DNA of 64,000 bases, from positions 186,001 to 250,000 of the forward strand of contig LNEP01000003.1 in NCBI GenBank assembly GCA_001464125.1, in the 5' to 3' direction. Both the position numbers and the translations under genes were made by a program. Source of the DNA: Betaproteobacteria bacterium Ga0077540 (lineage in GTDB: Bacteria; Pseudomonadota; Gammaproteobacteria; Burkholderiales; Methylophilaceae). Shown in pieces: positions 46,609-58,465 of the stretch (positions are counted from its first letter, which is position 1; each line of letters starts with the position of its first letter). The notes under the pieces are model-generated. The model made no database searches and was not told the origin of the DNA. It worked only from the letters and a program-made list of their open reading frames with translations.

Positions 46609-47058
46609 CTATTTATTATGCGAGCGCATAATACGGCCTTTTTCGCGTTCCCAATCACGCGCCTTTTCTGTATCACGCTTATCATGTTGCTTTTTACCTT
46701 TGGCTAAACCGATCTGTAGCTTGATTTTACCACGCGTAAAATGCATATCGAGCGGCACCAAGGTGTAACCAGCGCGCTCTACTTTGCCAATCAACTTAGC
46801 TATTTCTTCGTTATGCAATAGCAGCTTACGCGTGCGGATAGCATCGGGACGAATATGGGTGGAAGCTGCGCCCAAGGGGGTTACATGACACCCTATCAAA
46901 TACACTTCGCCACGCATAATCACCACATATGCTTCTTTTAGATTGATGCGGTTTTCGCGAATCGCTTTCACCTCCCAACCTTCCAAGACAATACCAGCCT
47001 CATATTTTTCTTCGATAAAGTAATCGAAAAAGGCTTTTTTATTTTGGGCAATACTCAT
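46609..47058 (-). CDS. smpB: SsrA-binding protein SmpB
   Basis: 149 aa. Partner of tmRNA in trans-translation; the OB-fold body ([28 protein letters not shown] in part) and the [18 protein letters not shown] tail, which mimics the missing anticodon region, are intact. tmRNA itself is in the window at 3.8-4.2 kb, about 43 kb away. Divergent from ratA, a usual betaproteobacterial arrangement. Confidence 0.97.
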   Translation of the reverse strand: MSIAQNKKAFFDYFIEEKYEAGIVLEGWEVKAIRENRINLKEAYVVIMRGEVYLIGCHVTPLGAASTHIRPDAIRTRKLLLHNEEIAKLIGKVERAGYTLVPLDMHFTRGKIKLQIGLAKGKKQHDKRDTEKARDWEREKGRIMRSHNK

Positions 47059-47120
47059 AAATCTGCTTTTTGCGGGTGAATGACTTAAAATGGCATTTTA
47101 CTCTAACTCATTGCATTGGC

Positions 47121-47558
47121 ATGGCACAAGTTGAAAAAACGGTTTTGGTGATGCACTCATGTGAACAAATGTTTGCATTGGTAGACGATGTAAACAGCTA
47201 CCCGACATTTTTACCATGGTGCGGCGGCGTAGATATACAAGAGCAAACGGATATCATCACGCAAGCCACCTTGCATATCAGCTATCACGGCATCAAACAG
47301 AACTTTACCACCCGCAATAGTAAACAATACCCGCACCACATGGATATCGAACTGACCAATGGACCCTTTAAGCACATGCAAGGTCATTGGCATTTTATTG
47401 CACTACGTGAGGATGCCTGTAAAATTGAGTTTAAACTGAACTACGAATTTGCCAACACTTTGTTAGAAAAAATGATTTCCCCAGTATTTAGCCATATTGC
47501 TAATACATTTGTGGATAGTTTTGTATTGCAAGCAAACAAGATTTACACATCTACTTAA
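47121..47558 (+). CDS. ratA: RatA/COQ10-type START-domain protein
   Basis: 145 aa from ATG 47121; the frame extends to 47070 without support. START-like cyclase/lipid-binding fold: MFALVDDVNSYPTFLPWCGGVDI, FELTNGPFKHMQGHW-like block, and FVDSFVLQANKIY at the C terminus. E. coli RatA was reported to block ribosome subunit joining, while COQ10 homologues bind ubiquinone; I cannot choose between these. It is followed 29 nt later by rnfH as in many genomes. Confidence 0.88.
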   Translation: MAQVEKTVLVMHSCEQMFALVDDVNSYPTFLPWCGGVDIQEQTDIITQATLHISYHGIKQNFTTRNSKQYPHHMDIELTNGPFKHMQGHWHFIALREDACKIEFKLNYEFANTLLEKMISPVFSHIANTFVDSFVLQANKIYTST

Positions 47559-47587
47559 TCTTTTTAATTTGGAGATTTCCACCGAGC

Positions 47588-47923
47588 ATGAACGATTCTG
47601 ATACACAAATTACGGTTGAAGTTGCGTATGCGCTACCAGAACAGCAAGCCATCATTCCATTGCGCGTCAACGACAATTGCACTGCAGAAGAAGCTGTAAG
47701 ATTATCAGGCATTTTGCAAAAATTTCCGGAGATCAACGCTGACGCTCTCCAGCTAGGCATTTTTGGAAAACTCACCAAAAACGATATTAAGTTGCGCCAT
47801 TTAGATAGAGTTGAGATTTATCGCCCACTCATTGCAGATCCAAAAGCGGTTAGAAAACAGCGTGCCGCCGATGGAAAAATCATGAAAAAGGGTGGTGGTG
47901 ATTTGCCATCTGAGAATGATTAG
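47588..47923 (+). CDS. rnfH: RnfH family ubiquitin-like protein
   Basis: 111 aa, beta-grasp fold: ITVEVAYALPEQQAIIPLRV, LGIFGKLTKNDIKLRHLDRVEIYRPLIADPKAVRKQRA in part, the last block being the RnfH signature. E. coli RnfH pairs with RatA; biochemical function is unclear. An SD-like GGAG lies 10-15 nt upstream. Confidence 0.92.
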   Translation: MNDSDTQITVEVAYALPEQQAIIPLRVNDNCTAEEAVRLSGILQKFPEINADALQLGIFGKLTKNDIKLRHLDRVEIYRPLIADPKAVRKQRAADGKIMKKGGGDLPSEND

Positions 47924-47932
47924 CCATTGCCG

Positions 47933-48445
47933 CTAATTGCAATACTCGTTAATTTCCCGTTTTGCTTGAGCGGCACCATCAGCTAATTCTTTATCGCCTA
48001 AGTAGATACGCTCACCTTTTTCGTTGGTTTTGTAAATACGCCCACCCTGACTGTAGCTTTGATAATTTGATTTTGCTGCCGTACAGTTCAACTGTTTTTG
48101 TTTAGCTTGAGCTTCTTTTTCTGCTTTGTTTTTCTTTTCCACCTCATCTATCTCACGTTTTTTCTTTGCCAATTCTTGCTCAGATGCTGTGCCATCGGCA
48201 CCTATTGCTTGTGTTTGTGCTGGATTCGCTAGTACGCCACCTGGGGCAGCCACAGGTGTAGTTACTGGATTTGTCGCTTTCTTTTTAATAGTTGACAGTG
48301 TTTTTGCGCCATTTGGCGGGGGCGTATCGGTGTACTTCACGCTGCCATCTTTATCCACCCATTTATAAATCTCAGCATGAGCTGGCAAAGTTGTAATTAA
48401 CAGCGCTCCTAGAGCTATCAAGGACTTCACATAAGCATTTTTCAT
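47933..48445 (-). CDS. DUF4124 domain periplasmic protein
   Basis: 170 aa. A signal peptide ending LPAHA is followed by the DUF4124 motif EIYKWVDKDGSVKYTDTPPP. A Lys/Glu-rich coiled coil (ELAKKKREIDEVEKKNKAEKE) and a C-terminal domain with two Cys (LNCTAAKSNYQSY and EINEYCN) follow. The domain is frequent in gamma- and betaproteobacterial exported proteins, with no known activity. Convergent with rnfH, 9 nt apart. Confidence 0.85.
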   Translation of the reverse strand: MKNAYVKSLIALGALLITTLPAHAEIYKWVDKDGSVKYTDTPPPNGAKTLSTIKKKATNPVTTPVAAPGGVLANPAQTQAIGADGTASEQELAKKKREIDEVEKKNKAEKEAQAKQKQLNCTAAKSNYQSYSQGGRIYKTNEKGERIYLGDKELADGAAQAKREINEYCN

Positions 48446-48600
48446 ATTACACCTTATACAATTGATTCTATTAATTATTTTTTCTGTAAACCACTCAACA
48501 CTCGCTCAAATTACTTATACATATGATTTAATGAGTTTACTGTAAAACGTAGCAAAGCCCAATTGGTTGATAGCAGCATACAGAATTATCACGTTGAACT

Positions 48601-48628
48601 TTGAATAAGTGTTGCAAATCGGTATAAT
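48601..48628 (+). promoter_or_regulatory. Sigma-70 promoter of guaBA
   Basis: TTGAAT (48601-48606), 16-bp spacer, perfect TATAAT (48623-48628), 27 nt before the guaB ATG. A small hairpin AATCTC / GAGATT overlaps the start region, and AAGGA at 48644-48648 is the ribosome site. Confidence 0.75.
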
Positions 48629-48645
48629 CTCGTTTTGGAGATTAA

Positions 48646-50115
<1,470 letters not shown>

Positions 50116-50134
50116 CCCTTTTTAATTATTCTAA

Positions 50135-50176
50135 AAAGGCACAGAACTCAGTACTTTTCTGAGTCACTGTGCCTTT
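50135..50176 (+). promoter_or_regulatory. Long hairpin between guaB and guaA
   Basis: AAAGGCACAG (50135-50144) pairs with CTGTGCCTTT (50167-50176), with an inner stem ACTCAG / CTGAGT and a 7-nt loop. It resembles a terminator but is followed only by a short T stretch (TTTGTGTCTT). It ends 23 nt before the guaA ATG, so it may attenuate guaA or shield its start. Confidence 0.6.
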
Positions 50177-50198
50177 GTGTCTTAAAGCAAACGACAAT

Positions 50199-51782
50199 AT
50201 GCATAGCAAAATACTGATTCTTGATTTCGGCTCACAAGTCACACAACTCATCGCTCGCCGTGTACGTGAAGCACATGTCTATTGTGAAATTCACCCTTGC
50301 GATGTCTCGGATGAGTTTGTACGTAATTTTGGTGCCGATGGCATCATTCTCTCTGGCAGCCATGCCAGCGTGTACGAAGAAGAAACCGATAAAGCTCCAC
50401 AGGCTGTATTTGAGCTAGGCAAGCCGGTATTAGGAATTTGCTATGGCATGCAAACCATGGCGCAGCAGTTGGGCGGCAAGGTAGAGGCTGGACATAAACG
50501 TGAATTTGGCTACGCACAAGTACGTGCACGCGGCCACTCTGCCCTTTTCCGTGATATACAAGACGCCACCAATGCCGAAGGCCATGGTTTAGTAGACGTA
50601 TGGATGAGCCACGGCGACAAAGTAACAGAATTACCTGCTGGATTTAAAGTTATCGCGAGTAATGACACCACACCAATTGCAGCGATGGCCGATGAATCCC
50701 GTCAATTTTACGCAGTACAATTTCACCCGGAAGTGACCCATACCAAGCAGGGCCAAGCCATGCTGGAACGCTTTGTATTAGAGATTTGCCAAGCCAGACC
50801 TGATTGGATTATGGGTGATTACATCAGTGAAGCCGTAGCCAAGATCAAAGCCCAAGTGGGCGATGAAGAAGTGATTTTAGGCTTGTCCGGAGGCGTCGAT
50901 TCTAGCGTAGCCGCTGCATTGATTCATCGTGCCATTGGCGACCAACTCACCTGTGTATTTGTAGACCACGGACTGCTGCGCTTGAACGAGGGCGACATGG
51001 TGATGGAAATGTTTGCAGGCAGATTGCATGCCAAAGTGATTCGTGTGGATGCCACGAAACAATTTATGAGCAAGCTTGCGGGTGTTAGCGATCCAGAAGC
51101 CAAGCGTAAAATCATCGGTGCTGAATTCGTGGAAGTGTTTCAATCCGAAGCCAAAAAACTATCCAACGCTAAGTGGCTGGCGCAAGGCACTATCTATCCG
51201 GACGTCATTGAATCGGGTGGCGCGAAATCTAAAAAAGCAGTCACCATTAAAAGTCATCACAACGTCGGTGGCTTGCCTGAAAAGTTAGGTTTAAAACTAT
51301 TAGAGCCTTTGCGCGACCTATTCAAGGATGAAGTGCGCGAGCTTGGTGTTGCATTAGGATTACCGCATGATATGGTCTACCGCCATCCATTCCCTGGTCC
51401 AGGCTTAGGCGTTCGTATTTTGGGTGAAGTCAAACATGAATATGCACAGCTATTACAACGCGCTGATGCCATTTTCATTGAAGAATTACGCAATACAGTA
51501 TGTGAGAAGACTGGCAAAACTTGGTACGAGCTCACCAGCCAAGCCTTTACCGTATTCTTGCCAGTGAAGTCTGTTGGTGTAATGGGTGATGGCCGCACTT
51601 ATGACTATGTTGTAGCATTACGTGCTGTCGTCACCAGTGACTTTATGACAGCACATTGGGCAGAACTGCCTTACAGCTTGCTAGGCAAAGTATCTAACCG
51701 CATTATTAATGAAGTACGTGGTATCAATCGTGTGGTCTACGATATTTCTGGTAAACCGCCAGCAACGATTGAGTGGGAATAA
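50199..51782 (+). CDS. guaA: GMP synthase (glutamine-hydrolysing)
   Basis: 527 aa from ATG 50199; the frame start at 50169 lies in the upstream hairpin. Glutaminase domain with catalytic Cys in [16 protein letters not shown] and [12 protein letters not shown] pyrophosphatase P-loop [17 protein letters not shown]-terminal dimerisation domain ending KPPATIEWE. It converts XMP to GMP. greB follows 12 nt later. Confidence 0.97.
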   Translation: MHSKILILDFGSQVTQLIARRVREAHVYCEIHPCDVSDEFVRNFGADGIILSGSHASVYEEETDKAPQAVFELGKPVLGICYGMQTMAQQLGGKVEAGHKREFGYAQVRARGHSALFRDIQDATNAEGHGLVDVWMSHGDKVTELPAGFKVIASNDTTPIAAMADESRQFYAVQFHPEVTHTKQGQAMLERFVLEICQARPDWIMGDYISEAVAKIKAQVGDEEVILGLSGGVDSSVAAALIHRAIGDQLTCVFVDHGLLRLNEGDMVMEMFAGRLHAKVIRVDATKQFMSKLAGVSDPEAKRKIIGAEFVEVFQSEAKKLSNAKWLAQGTIYPDVIESGGAKSKKAVTIKSHHNVGGLPEKLGLKLLEPLRDLFKDEVRELGVALGLPHDMVYRHPFPGPGLGVRILGEVKHEYAQLLQRADAIFIEELRNTVCEKTGKTWYELTSQAFTVFLPVKSVGVMGDGRTYDYVVALRAVVTSDFMTAHWAELPYSLLGKVSNRIINEVRGINRVVYDISGKPPATIEWE

Positions 51783-51794
51783 GCACGTTCAATT

Positions 51795-52292
51795 ATGAGC
51801 AGAGGCTTTGTAAAAGAAGATGATTTGGAGCATGCTGGAACGGATTTACCAGAACGACCCGTCAGCACGCATCCCAATTACGTCACACCTAATGGTTTAG
51901 CGCAATTAGAAGCGCAAGCGCAAGCGCTAGAGCAAGAGCGCCTTTTATTGAGTAAGCGTAAAGATGACCCAACAGCTCATCAACGCTTTAGTGTCATTGA
52001 ACGTGATTTACGCTACATCAGTGCACGCTTAGAGAATGCAATACTGGTCGATCCTGCACAACAAGACCAACATACCGTGTTGTTCGGTGCACATGTCAAA
52101 GTAGAAGATGAAATGGGTGAAATCAATCACTTTATTATCGTTGGCGAAGATGAAGCGAATATCGCAGAACACAAAGTCAGCTACATTTCCCCCATTGCCC
52201 GTGCATTGATTGGGCGCAAAGTAGGTGATAGCGTGGTGTGGCATCGACCCGCTGGCAATTTACAATTAGATATTATTGAAATCCATTATTGA
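51795..52292 (+). CDS. greB: Transcription elongation factor GreB
   Basis: 165 aa. GreA/GreB family: an N-terminal coiled coil (NGLAQLEAQAQALEQERLLL, then RFSVIERDLRYISARLENA) and a C-terminal FKBP-like domain (VSYISPIARALIGRKVGDSV). It stimulates transcript cleavage by stalled RNA polymerase. GreB rather than GreA is suggested by the MSRGFVKEDD N terminus and length. It lies between guaA and the nitroreductase with short gaps. Confidence 0.88.
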   Translation: MSRGFVKEDDLEHAGTDLPERPVSTHPNYVTPNGLAQLEAQAQALEQERLLLSKRKDDPTAHQRFSVIERDLRYISARLENAILVDPAQQDQHTVLFGAHVKVEDEMGEINHFIIVGEDEANIAEHKVSYISPIARALIGRKVGDSVVWHRPAGNLQLDIIEIHY

Positions 52293-52303
52293 AAGCTTTA
52301 ACT

Positions 52304-52906
52304 ATGCAAGTTTCTGAAGCCATTATTGCGCGACGCTCTGTGAAGTCTTACGACCCAAATCACAAAATGACGGACGCCGAGATTCAACAGCTCATGTCGC
52401 TGGCCATCCTCTCCCCCACCGCATTTAATATTCAAAACTGGCGTTTTGTATTGGTAACCGACCCAGTCTTGCGCCAACAAATCCGCGCAGTGAGTTGGAA
52501 CCAAGCACAAGTGGAAGAAGCTTCATTATTAATTGTACTCACAGCAGACTTAAACGCTTGGGATAAACAACCCGAACGCTATTGGCGCAATGCGCCTCAG
52601 GCGGTACAAGACTTTTTGGTGCCAGCCATTGGCAATTACTACCGTGGAAACGCACAAGTGCAACGCGATGAAGGCATGCGCTCTTGCGGCATGGCAGCAA
52701 CCACTATAATGTTGGCCGCCAAAGAAATGGGCTACGACACTTGCCCGATGGATGGTTTTGATTTTGACGCTGTAGGTAAACTATTAAAACTTCCAGAAGA
52801 CCATACCCCTGTCATGTTTGTAGTGGTGGGCAAAGCATTAGAGCCAGCGCGTCAACGTGCTGGGCAACTCGACTTAAATGAAGTCGTTATCTACAACACC
52901 TTTTAA
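52304..52906 (+). CDS. Nitroreductase-family FMN oxidoreductase
   Basis: 200 aa from ATG 52304. Nitroreductase fold: EAIIARRSVKSYDPNHKMTD (FMN phosphate-binding Arg-Arg-Ser), LSPTAFNIQNWRFVLV, GMRSCGMAATTIMLAAKEMGYDT, and a C-terminal DLNEVVIYN. It should bind FMN and use NAD(P)H; the physiological substrate is unknown. The greB stop is 12 nt upstream. Confidence 0.88.
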   Translation: MQVSEAIIARRSVKSYDPNHKMTDAEIQQLMSLAILSPTAFNIQNWRFVLVTDPVLRQQIRAVSWNQAQVEEASLLIVLTADLNAWDKQPERYWRNAPQAVQDFLVPAIGNYYRGNAQVQRDEGMRSCGMAATTIMLAAKEMGYDTCPMDGFDFDAVGKLLKLPEDHTPVMFVVVGKALEPARQRAGQLDLNEVVIYNTF

Positions 52907-52941
52907 TTTCACCATTATTTAATCTTAAGTTTTGAGAGTTT

Positions 52942-54537
52942 ATGTTAATTGCTAACAATATCACCATGCAGTTTGGCTCCAAGCCGCTGTTTGAAAATGT
53001 CTCTGTCAAATTTGGCGACGGTAATCGTTATGGCCTGATTGGCGCCAACGGTTGTGGTAAATCTACCTTTATGAAGATTCTGGCCGGGGTGCTGGAACCT
53101 ACTAGTGGCAACGTTAGCCTTGATACCAATGAGCGTATGGCATTTTTGAAGCAAGACCAATTTGCTTACGAAGATCAGCGTGTGCTGGATGTGGTGATGA
53201 TGGGCCACGAGCAAATGTGGAAAGCCATGCAGGAGCGTGATGCCATTTACGCTAACTTGGAAGCCACGGAAGACGACTACATGCGTGCGGCTGAATTAGA
53301 AGGCGTGTTTGCAGAGTACGACGGCTACACCGCTGAAGCGCGTGCAGGTGAATTGTTGTTAGGCGTTGGTATTCCGCTCGAACAACACAACGGCCCAATG
53401 AGCGCAGTCGCACCAGGCTGGAAACTACGTGTATTGCTAGTACAAGCCCTGTTTGCGAACCCAGATGTATTATTACTGGATGAGCCTACCAATAACTTGG
53501 ACATCAACACCATTCGCTGGCTGGAAGACGTGGTCAATAATCGTGACTGCACCATGGTCATCATTTCGCACGACCGTCACTTTTTAAACCAAGTGTGTAC
53601 GCATACTTGCGATATGGACTACGGTAAGATTACCTCCTACCCTGGCAACTACGATGATTACATGGAGGCCAGCATTGCAGCACGTAACCAGCAAGCCAAG
53701 GACAATGCCAAAGCTAAACAGCAAATTGCCGACTTACAGGATTTTGTGCGCCGCTTCTCTGCTAACGCTTCTAAAGCTAAGCAGGCCACCAGCCGTGCCA
53801 AGCAAATTGATAAAATCAAGGTCGAGGAATTCAAACCTTCCAGCCGTCAGTATCCCTTTATTCGCTTTGAGTTTGACGACAGGGAAAAATTGCACCGCAA
53901 TGCCGTTGAGCTAAAAAAATTGAGCCATGGCTTTGATAAACCTTTGTTTAACAATGTCGAAATGATATTCGAGGCGGGTGAAAAAGTCGCCATCATTGGT
54001 GAAAACGGGATTGGTAAAACCACTTTCCTGCGTTGCTTGGCTGGCGATCTGCAACCCAAACATGGCGAAGTCAAATGGGCAGAAAAAGCCAAGCTCGGCT
54101 ATTTTGCGCAAGACCACGAGTACGAATTCGAAAAAGGGGAAGACCTGTTTGAATGGATGACTGCACAGCGCCAGCAAGGCGATGATGACAACACTGTGCG
54201 TAGTATGCTCGGCCGTTTGCTGTTCCCGACAGAAGCGACCAGAAAATCCGTCAAGGTCCTCTCTGGTGGTGAAAAAGGTCGTATGCTTTACGGCAAACTG
54301 ATGTTGGCGAAAACCAATGTATTATTGATGGATGAACCCACTAACCACATGGACATGGAATCTATTGAGGCCCTGAATACTGCACTAGACAAATACAAAG
54401 GGACTTTATTCTTTGTGAGTCACGACCGTGAGTTTGTCAGTTCGATTGCCACCCGTATTATCGAAATCAAAGCGGACGGTATTGTCGACTTTACCGGCAA
54501 CTATGAGGATTACTTGGCCAGTCAGGGAATTGAGTAA
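52942..54537 (+). CDS. ybiT: ABC-F ATPase YbiT
   Basis: 531 aa, colinear with E. coli YbiT. Two ATPase modules: Walker [15 protein letters not shown] and [14 protein letters not shown]; Walker [16 protein letters not shown] and [15 protein letters not shown]. The first module has [11 protein letters not shown] in place of the LSGG signature, as E. coli YbiT does, and the second has the normal [14 protein letters not shown] proteins act on the ribosome E site during translation. No membrane domain. Confidence 0.95.
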   Translation: MLIANNITMQFGSKPLFENVSVKFGDGNRYGLIGANGCGKSTFMKILAGVLEPTSGNVSLDTNERMAFLKQDQFAYEDQRVLDVVMMGHEQMWKAMQERDAIYANLEATEDDYMRAAELEGVFAEYDGYTAEARAGELLLGVGIPLEQHNGPMSAVAPGWKLRVLLVQALFANPDVLLLDEPTNNLDINTIRWLEDVVNNRDCTMVIISHDRHFLNQVCTHTCDMDYGKITSYPGNYDDYMEASIAARNQQAKDNAKAKQQIADLQDFVRRFSANASKAKQATSRAKQIDKIKVEEFKPSSRQYPFIRFEFDDREKLHRNAVELKKLSHGFDKPLFNNVEMIFEAGEKVAIIGENGIGKTTFLRCLAGDLQPKHGEVKWAEKAKLGYFAQDHEYEFEKGEDLFEWMTAQRQQGDDDNTVRSMLGRLLFPTEATRKSVKVLSGGEKGRMLYGKLMLAKTNVLLMDEPTNHMDMESIEALNTALDKYKGTLFFVSHDREFVSSIATRIIEIKADGIVDFTGNYEDYLASQGIE

Positions 54538-54560
54538 TATCTATACCGCAAGAAAACTGC

Positions 54561-54597
54561 ATAATAAAAAAGCCGCTTAAAGCGGCTTTTTTATTAT
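54561..54597. terminator. Bidirectional intrinsic terminator between ybiT and typA
   Basis: GCCGC, loop TTAAA, GCGGC flanked by complementary ATAATAAAAAA and TTTTTTATTAT. Confidence 0.93.
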
Positions 54598-54604
54598 CTA
54601 CTCA

Positions 54605-56413
54605 TTACTCTTTTGAAGCACGTTTACGCTCGTGCTCTAACAGATGGCGTTTACGGATACGGATACTTTTAGGTGTAATTTCTACCAATTCGTCATCATC
54701 AATAAACTCAACCGCAGACTCTAAAGACAATGCAACTGGTGGAATCAAGCGTACCGCTTCATCGGTGCCAGATGCGCGCACGTTAGTCAGTTGTTTACCC
54801 TTAATAGGGTTCACAATCAAATCGTTATCGCGGCTATGAATACCAATCACCATACCCTCGTACAATTTATCACCAGGGCTTGAAAACATCTTGCCGCGAT
54901 CTTGTAACTTCCATAAGGCGTAAGCAACGGCTTCACCGTGTTCAGCTGAAATCAACACGCCATTACGACGGCCTGGCATATCCGCTTTTACTGGCGCATA
55001 TTCATCAAAAATGTGTGCCATTAAGCCAGTACCACGGGTCATGGTTAAAAACTCACCTTGGAAACCAATCAAACCACGCGCTGGAATTTTATATTCCAAA
55101 CGTGTACGTCCATTACCATCGGACTCCATATTTTGCATTTCACCACGACGGCGACCCAACTCCTCCATGACTGCACCTTGGTTTTCATCTTCTAAATCCA
55201 CGGTAAGTATTTCATATGGCTCACATTTCACACCTTCTATTTCACGGTACACCACGCGTGGCTTAGCAACTGCCAGTTCAAACCCTTCGCGACGCATGTT
55301 CTCGAGCAAAATTGTCAGATGCAATTCACCACGCCCAGAGACACGGAACACATCGGTATCTTCAGTATCTTCAACACGCAATGCCACGTTGACCAGTAAC
55401 TCTTTAGTTAAACGGTCTCTAATCTGGCGTGAAGTCACGAACTTACCTTCGGTACCAGCTAATGGCGAAGTATTCACCATAAAGTCCATAGTCAAGGTAG
55501 GCTCATCTACGCCGAGATGCGGCAAACCGACAGGTTTATCACGATCACAGATAGTGAAGCCAATACCAATATCATCTAAGCCAGAAATAATGACAATGTC
55601 ACCCGCTTCCGCTTCTTCTACTGGCACGCGCTCCAATCCTTGGAAACCCAACACTTGGTTGATGCGGCCTTGTGCTACTTGTTCGTCTTCACGCATCACC
55701 GCAACCACTTGGCCTGGTTTAATTCGGCCATTACGCACACGACCAACACCTAAGCGGCCTGTATATGTAGAGTAATCTAACGCTGAGATTTGCAATTGCA
55801 GTGGCGCATCGCTGTCACCTGCTGGCGGTGCGACGTGGCTTAAAATCGTTTCAAATAACGGACGCATGGTCTCAGATGGCGTTTTCATATCCAAAGTCGC
55901 AAAACCATTCAGGGCTGACGCATACACGACTGGGAAGTCCAATTGCTCATCGGTTGCGCCTAAGTTGGCAAACAAATCAAAAGTGTGGTTAATCACCCAA
56001 TCAGGACGTGCGCCAGGACGATCCACCTTATTAATCACCACGATTGGTTTTAAGCCAAGCGCTAATGCCTTTTTAGTCACAAAACGCGTTTGTGGCATCG
56101 GGCCTTCAACCGCATCCACCAACAACACCACACCATCAACCATGCCTAATACGCGTTCTACTTCACCACCAAAGTCAGCGTGGCCTGGGGTATCCACAAT
56201 ATTAATGTGAGTACCTTCAAAGTTAACGGCTGTATTTTTAGCCAAAATGGTAATGCCGCGCTCTTTTTCAATGTCGCCACTGTCCATCACACGTTCGGTC
56301 ACCGCTTGGTGAGATGCAAACGTACCTGCTTGTTGTAAAAGTTTGTCCACCATGGTTGTTTTACCATGGTCAACGTGCGCAATAATTGCGATATTTCTAA
56401 GATTACGAGACAT
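54605..56413 (-). CDS. typA: Ribosome-associated GTPase TypA/BipA
   Basis: 602 aa from ATG 56413 ([20 protein letters not shown]); an in-frame ATG at 56461 adds an unconserved extension. Translational GTPase with G1 [15 protein letters not shown], switch [16 protein letters not shown] and [12 protein letters not shown], followed by EF-G-like domains and the BipA-specific C-terminal domain ending in basic residues. It supports ribosome assembly and growth at low temperature. Convergent with ybiT. Confidence 0.96.
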   Translation of the reverse strand: MSRNLRNIAIIAHVDHGKTTMVDKLLQQAGTFASHQAVTERVMDSGDIEKERGITILAKNTAVNFEGTHINIVDTPGHADFGGEVERVLGMVDGVVLLVDAVEGPMPQTRFVTKKALALGLKPIVVINKVDRPGARPDWVINHTFDLFANLGATDEQLDFPVVYASALNGFATLDMKTPSETMRPLFETILSHVAPPAGDSDAPLQLQISALDYSTYTGRLGVGRVRNGRIKPGQVVAVMREDEQVAQGRINQVLGFQGLERVPVEEAEAGDIVIISGLDDIGIGFTICDRDKPVGLPHLGVDEPTLTMDFMVNTSPLAGTEGKFVTSRQIRDRLTKELLVNVALRVEDTEDTDVFRVSGRGELHLTILLENMRREGFELAVAKPRVVYREIEGVKCEPYEILTVDLEDENQGAVMEELGRRRGEMQNMESDGNGRTRLEYKIPARGLIGFQGEFLTMTRGTGLMAHIFDEYAPVKADMPGRRNGVLISAEHGEAVAYALWKLQDRGKMFSSPGDKLYEGMVIGIHSRDNDLIVNPIKGKQLTNVRASGTDEAVRLIPPVALSLESAVEFIDDDELVEITPKSIRIRKRHLLEHERKRASKE

Positions 56414-56490
56414 GAAAGCTGCCAATTGTTTGGAAGGGCGCGATTTTAACACATTTAACATGAAACTTATTTGACAGAGTGAATTTTAAT

Positions 56491-56518
56491 TTGACATTTG
56501 AGTGGATATGGTTATACT
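56491..56518 (+). promoter_or_regulatory. Sigma-70 promoter of the first DEAD-box helicase gene
   Basis: Perfect TTGACA (56491-56496), 16-bp spacer, TATACT (56513-56518). Predicted start about 56525, giving a leader of about 300 nt. Another TTGACA is present 20 bp upstream (56471-56476). Confidence 0.72.
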
Positions 56519-56524
56519 GCGCAC

Positions 56525-56824
56525 AACTTAAAACTTATGCAGTATTTAAAAGTTTTAGATTCATTGCCCTGACCCAACGGCTACTCGCGAAATATGGAAG
56601 TAGCAATCTTTTAGATGAGAGTCATCTTATCTATCTTTTACTGGTTAGCGGCTATGCCCGTGCGCTAGTAAAAAGCATTTACATGAAGTCATTTATTGTT
56701 ATTCATACTGCTTTCGCGTATTACGTTGAATATTTATTCAGCTGAACTGTGTTTTGCTCGCGCCCTTTTTGTACTTAACTTTGCTTATCACTTGTTGTGA
56801 TAACTTATTAGAAAGGGACATACT
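56525..56824 (+). promoter_or_regulatory. Long structured leader of the DEAD-box helicase gene
   Basis: About 300 nt without a credible gene. A hairpin AGATGA-GAG-TCATCT lies mid-leader, and a perfect 7-bp hairpin TTATCAC / GTGATAA (56785-56803) ends 10 nt before the AGGGA ribosome site. Long leaders are known for cold-shock DEAD-box helicase genes, whose mRNAs are autoregulated; that role here is inference. Confidence 0.5.
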
Positions 56825-58444
56825 TTGTCTTTTGAATCATTAAATTTACACCCAACTATTCTACGTGCCGTGCTTGAAGCTGGTTACGACACGCCTACTG
56901 CTGTACAAGCCCAAGCTATTCCGGAAGCATTAAATGGCCGCGACATCATGGCCTCTGCACAAACCGGTACCGGCAAAACAGCGGCATTTACATTGCCAGC
57001 GCTTAACTTATTAGCTACCCCACATGAGTCTAAAAGCCGTGGTCCACGCATTTTAGTACTGACCCCTACACGTGAATTGGCTGCGCAAGTGAATGAAGCT
57101 GCGCGTAAATACGGCAAATACATTCGTGCACGTACTGTAAGTATCGTGGGTGGCATGCCTTACCCACTACAAAACAAATTGCTGTCACAACCATTAGACA
57201 TTTTAGTCGCCACACCTGGTCGCTTTATTGACCATTTAGATCGTGGTCGTATTGATTTAAGCCGCTTACAAATGTTGGTGTTGGACGAAGCTGACCGCAT
57301 GTTAGACATGGGCTTTATGCCTGACGTTGAGCGTATTTGTGAGGCTTTGCCTAAAGAGCGTCAAACGCTGTTATTTTCAGCCACATTAGATGGCATTATG
57401 CACATCGGCAAACAGTTCCAGAACAATCCACTTACAATTCAAGTGGCTGGCCAAAAAGAAAAACATGCCAACATTGAGCAACGTTTACACTTTGTGGACG
57501 ACATGAACCACAAAAATAAATTGCTAGAGCATTTATTGATTGCACCAGATGTAAACCAAGCCATTATTTTCACTAGCACCAAGCGGCATGCCGATCTATT
57601 GGCAGAGGACTTGTATGCAGCTGGTCACAAAACTGCAGCCTTACATGGCGACATGACACAAGGCGCACGTAACCGTACGCTAACAAAATTGCGTCACGGC
57701 GATGTGAAAGTATTGGTAGCCACAGACGTGGCTGCGCGTGGGATTGATGTGCATGGTATTAGCCATGTGATTAATTACGATTTACCAAAATTTGCAGAAG
57801 ACTATGTACACCGTATTGGCCGTACGGGTCGCGCTAACAATTCTGGTATCGCTATCTCATTTGCCTCTAATGTAGACCGTCACTTGTTACGTAAGATTGA
57901 GCAATATACTGGTCAAAAATTAGAAGCTGCAGTGATTGCTGGTTTTGAGCCAAAACGCGCGATGAAATCTGAAGCACCTGCTGGCAAACGTGGTCGCAAT
58001 AACGACCGTGGTACCGCCCATAAACCAGGCGGTCGTGGTGGTTATCAATCACGCGACAACGCACGTGGCACAAGTTTTGGTGACCGTGTAATGAACGAGC
58101 GCGGTGCTAAACCGCAAGCAAACCGCAATTTTGCAGATGGTGCTCGCCGCGAAGATACGCCGCGTAACCAAGACGCTGCACCACGTGGTGAAGTGAACGG
58201 TAATAGCAAAAACTACAAAAAAGACACAGATTTTCAATTTGCACGTGCACTGAGCCAAGAGTTTGGTGGACGTGGTCGTCAAGATAGAACAGCGCGTAGT
58301 GATGCGCCACGCGAAGGTCGTCCAAGTCACGCTAATCACGGTGAAAAATTTGGCAACCCACGCCCACAGCGTAGTGCTCCTAGAACGAATGCCAGTGGAT
58401 TCAGTGGTGATAACAAACCTAAACGTAACCGTAGTTTTGCTTAA
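56825..58444 (+). CDS. DEAD-box RNA helicase with RG-rich tail
   Basis: 539 aa, starting with TTG at 56825, supported by AGGGA 6-7 nt upstream and by the family N terminus MSFESLNLHPTILRAVLEAGY. Helicase core: Q motif TPTAVQAQAI, Walker A AQTGTGKTAAF, PTRELAAQ, VLDEADRMLDMGF, SAT, and HRIGRTGRANNSG. The last 150 residues are basic and rich in Arg, Gly, Asn (RGRNNDRGTAHKPGGRGGYQ and similar), typical of RNA-binding tails. It probably acts in ribosome assembly or mRNA turnover, perhaps in the cold. A second helicase gene follows 21 nt later. Confidence 0.93.
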   Translation: MSFESLNLHPTILRAVLEAGYDTPTAVQAQAIPEALNGRDIMASAQTGTGKTAAFTLPALNLLATPHESKSRGPRILVLTPTRELAAQVNEAARKYGKYIRARTVSIVGGMPYPLQNKLLSQPLDILVATPGRFIDHLDRGRIDLSRLQMLVLDEADRMLDMGFMPDVERICEALPKERQTLLFSATLDGIMHIGKQFQNNPLTIQVAGQKEKHANIEQRLHFVDDMNHKNKLLEHLLIAPDVNQAIIFTSTKRHADLLAEDLYAAGHKTAALHGDMTQGARNRTLTKLRHGDVKVLVATDVAARGIDVHGISHVINYDLPKFAEDYVHRIGRTGRANNSGIAISFASNVDRHLLRKIEQYTGQKLEAAVIAGFEPKRAMKSEAPAGKRGRNNDRGTAHKPGGRGGYQSRDNARGTSFGDRVMNERGAKPQANRNFADGARREDTPRNQDAAPRGEVNGNSKNYKKDTDFQFARALSQEFGGRGRQDRTARSDAPREGRPSHANHGEKFGNPRPQRSAPRTNASGFSGDNKPKRNRSFA

Positions 58445-58465
58445 TTAAGGCTAATCTTACCTTAC

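Noticed and set aside
53400-53440. Missing LSGG signature in the first ATPase module of YbiT
   Set aside because: E. coli YbiT has the same VAPGWKLR sequence in that place; it is a family trait.
56479-56745. An 88-aa open frame before the DEAD-box helicase
   Set aside because: Its start lies upstream of the predicted promoter, there is no ribosome site, and the sequence looks like translated leader RNA with no recognisable domain.
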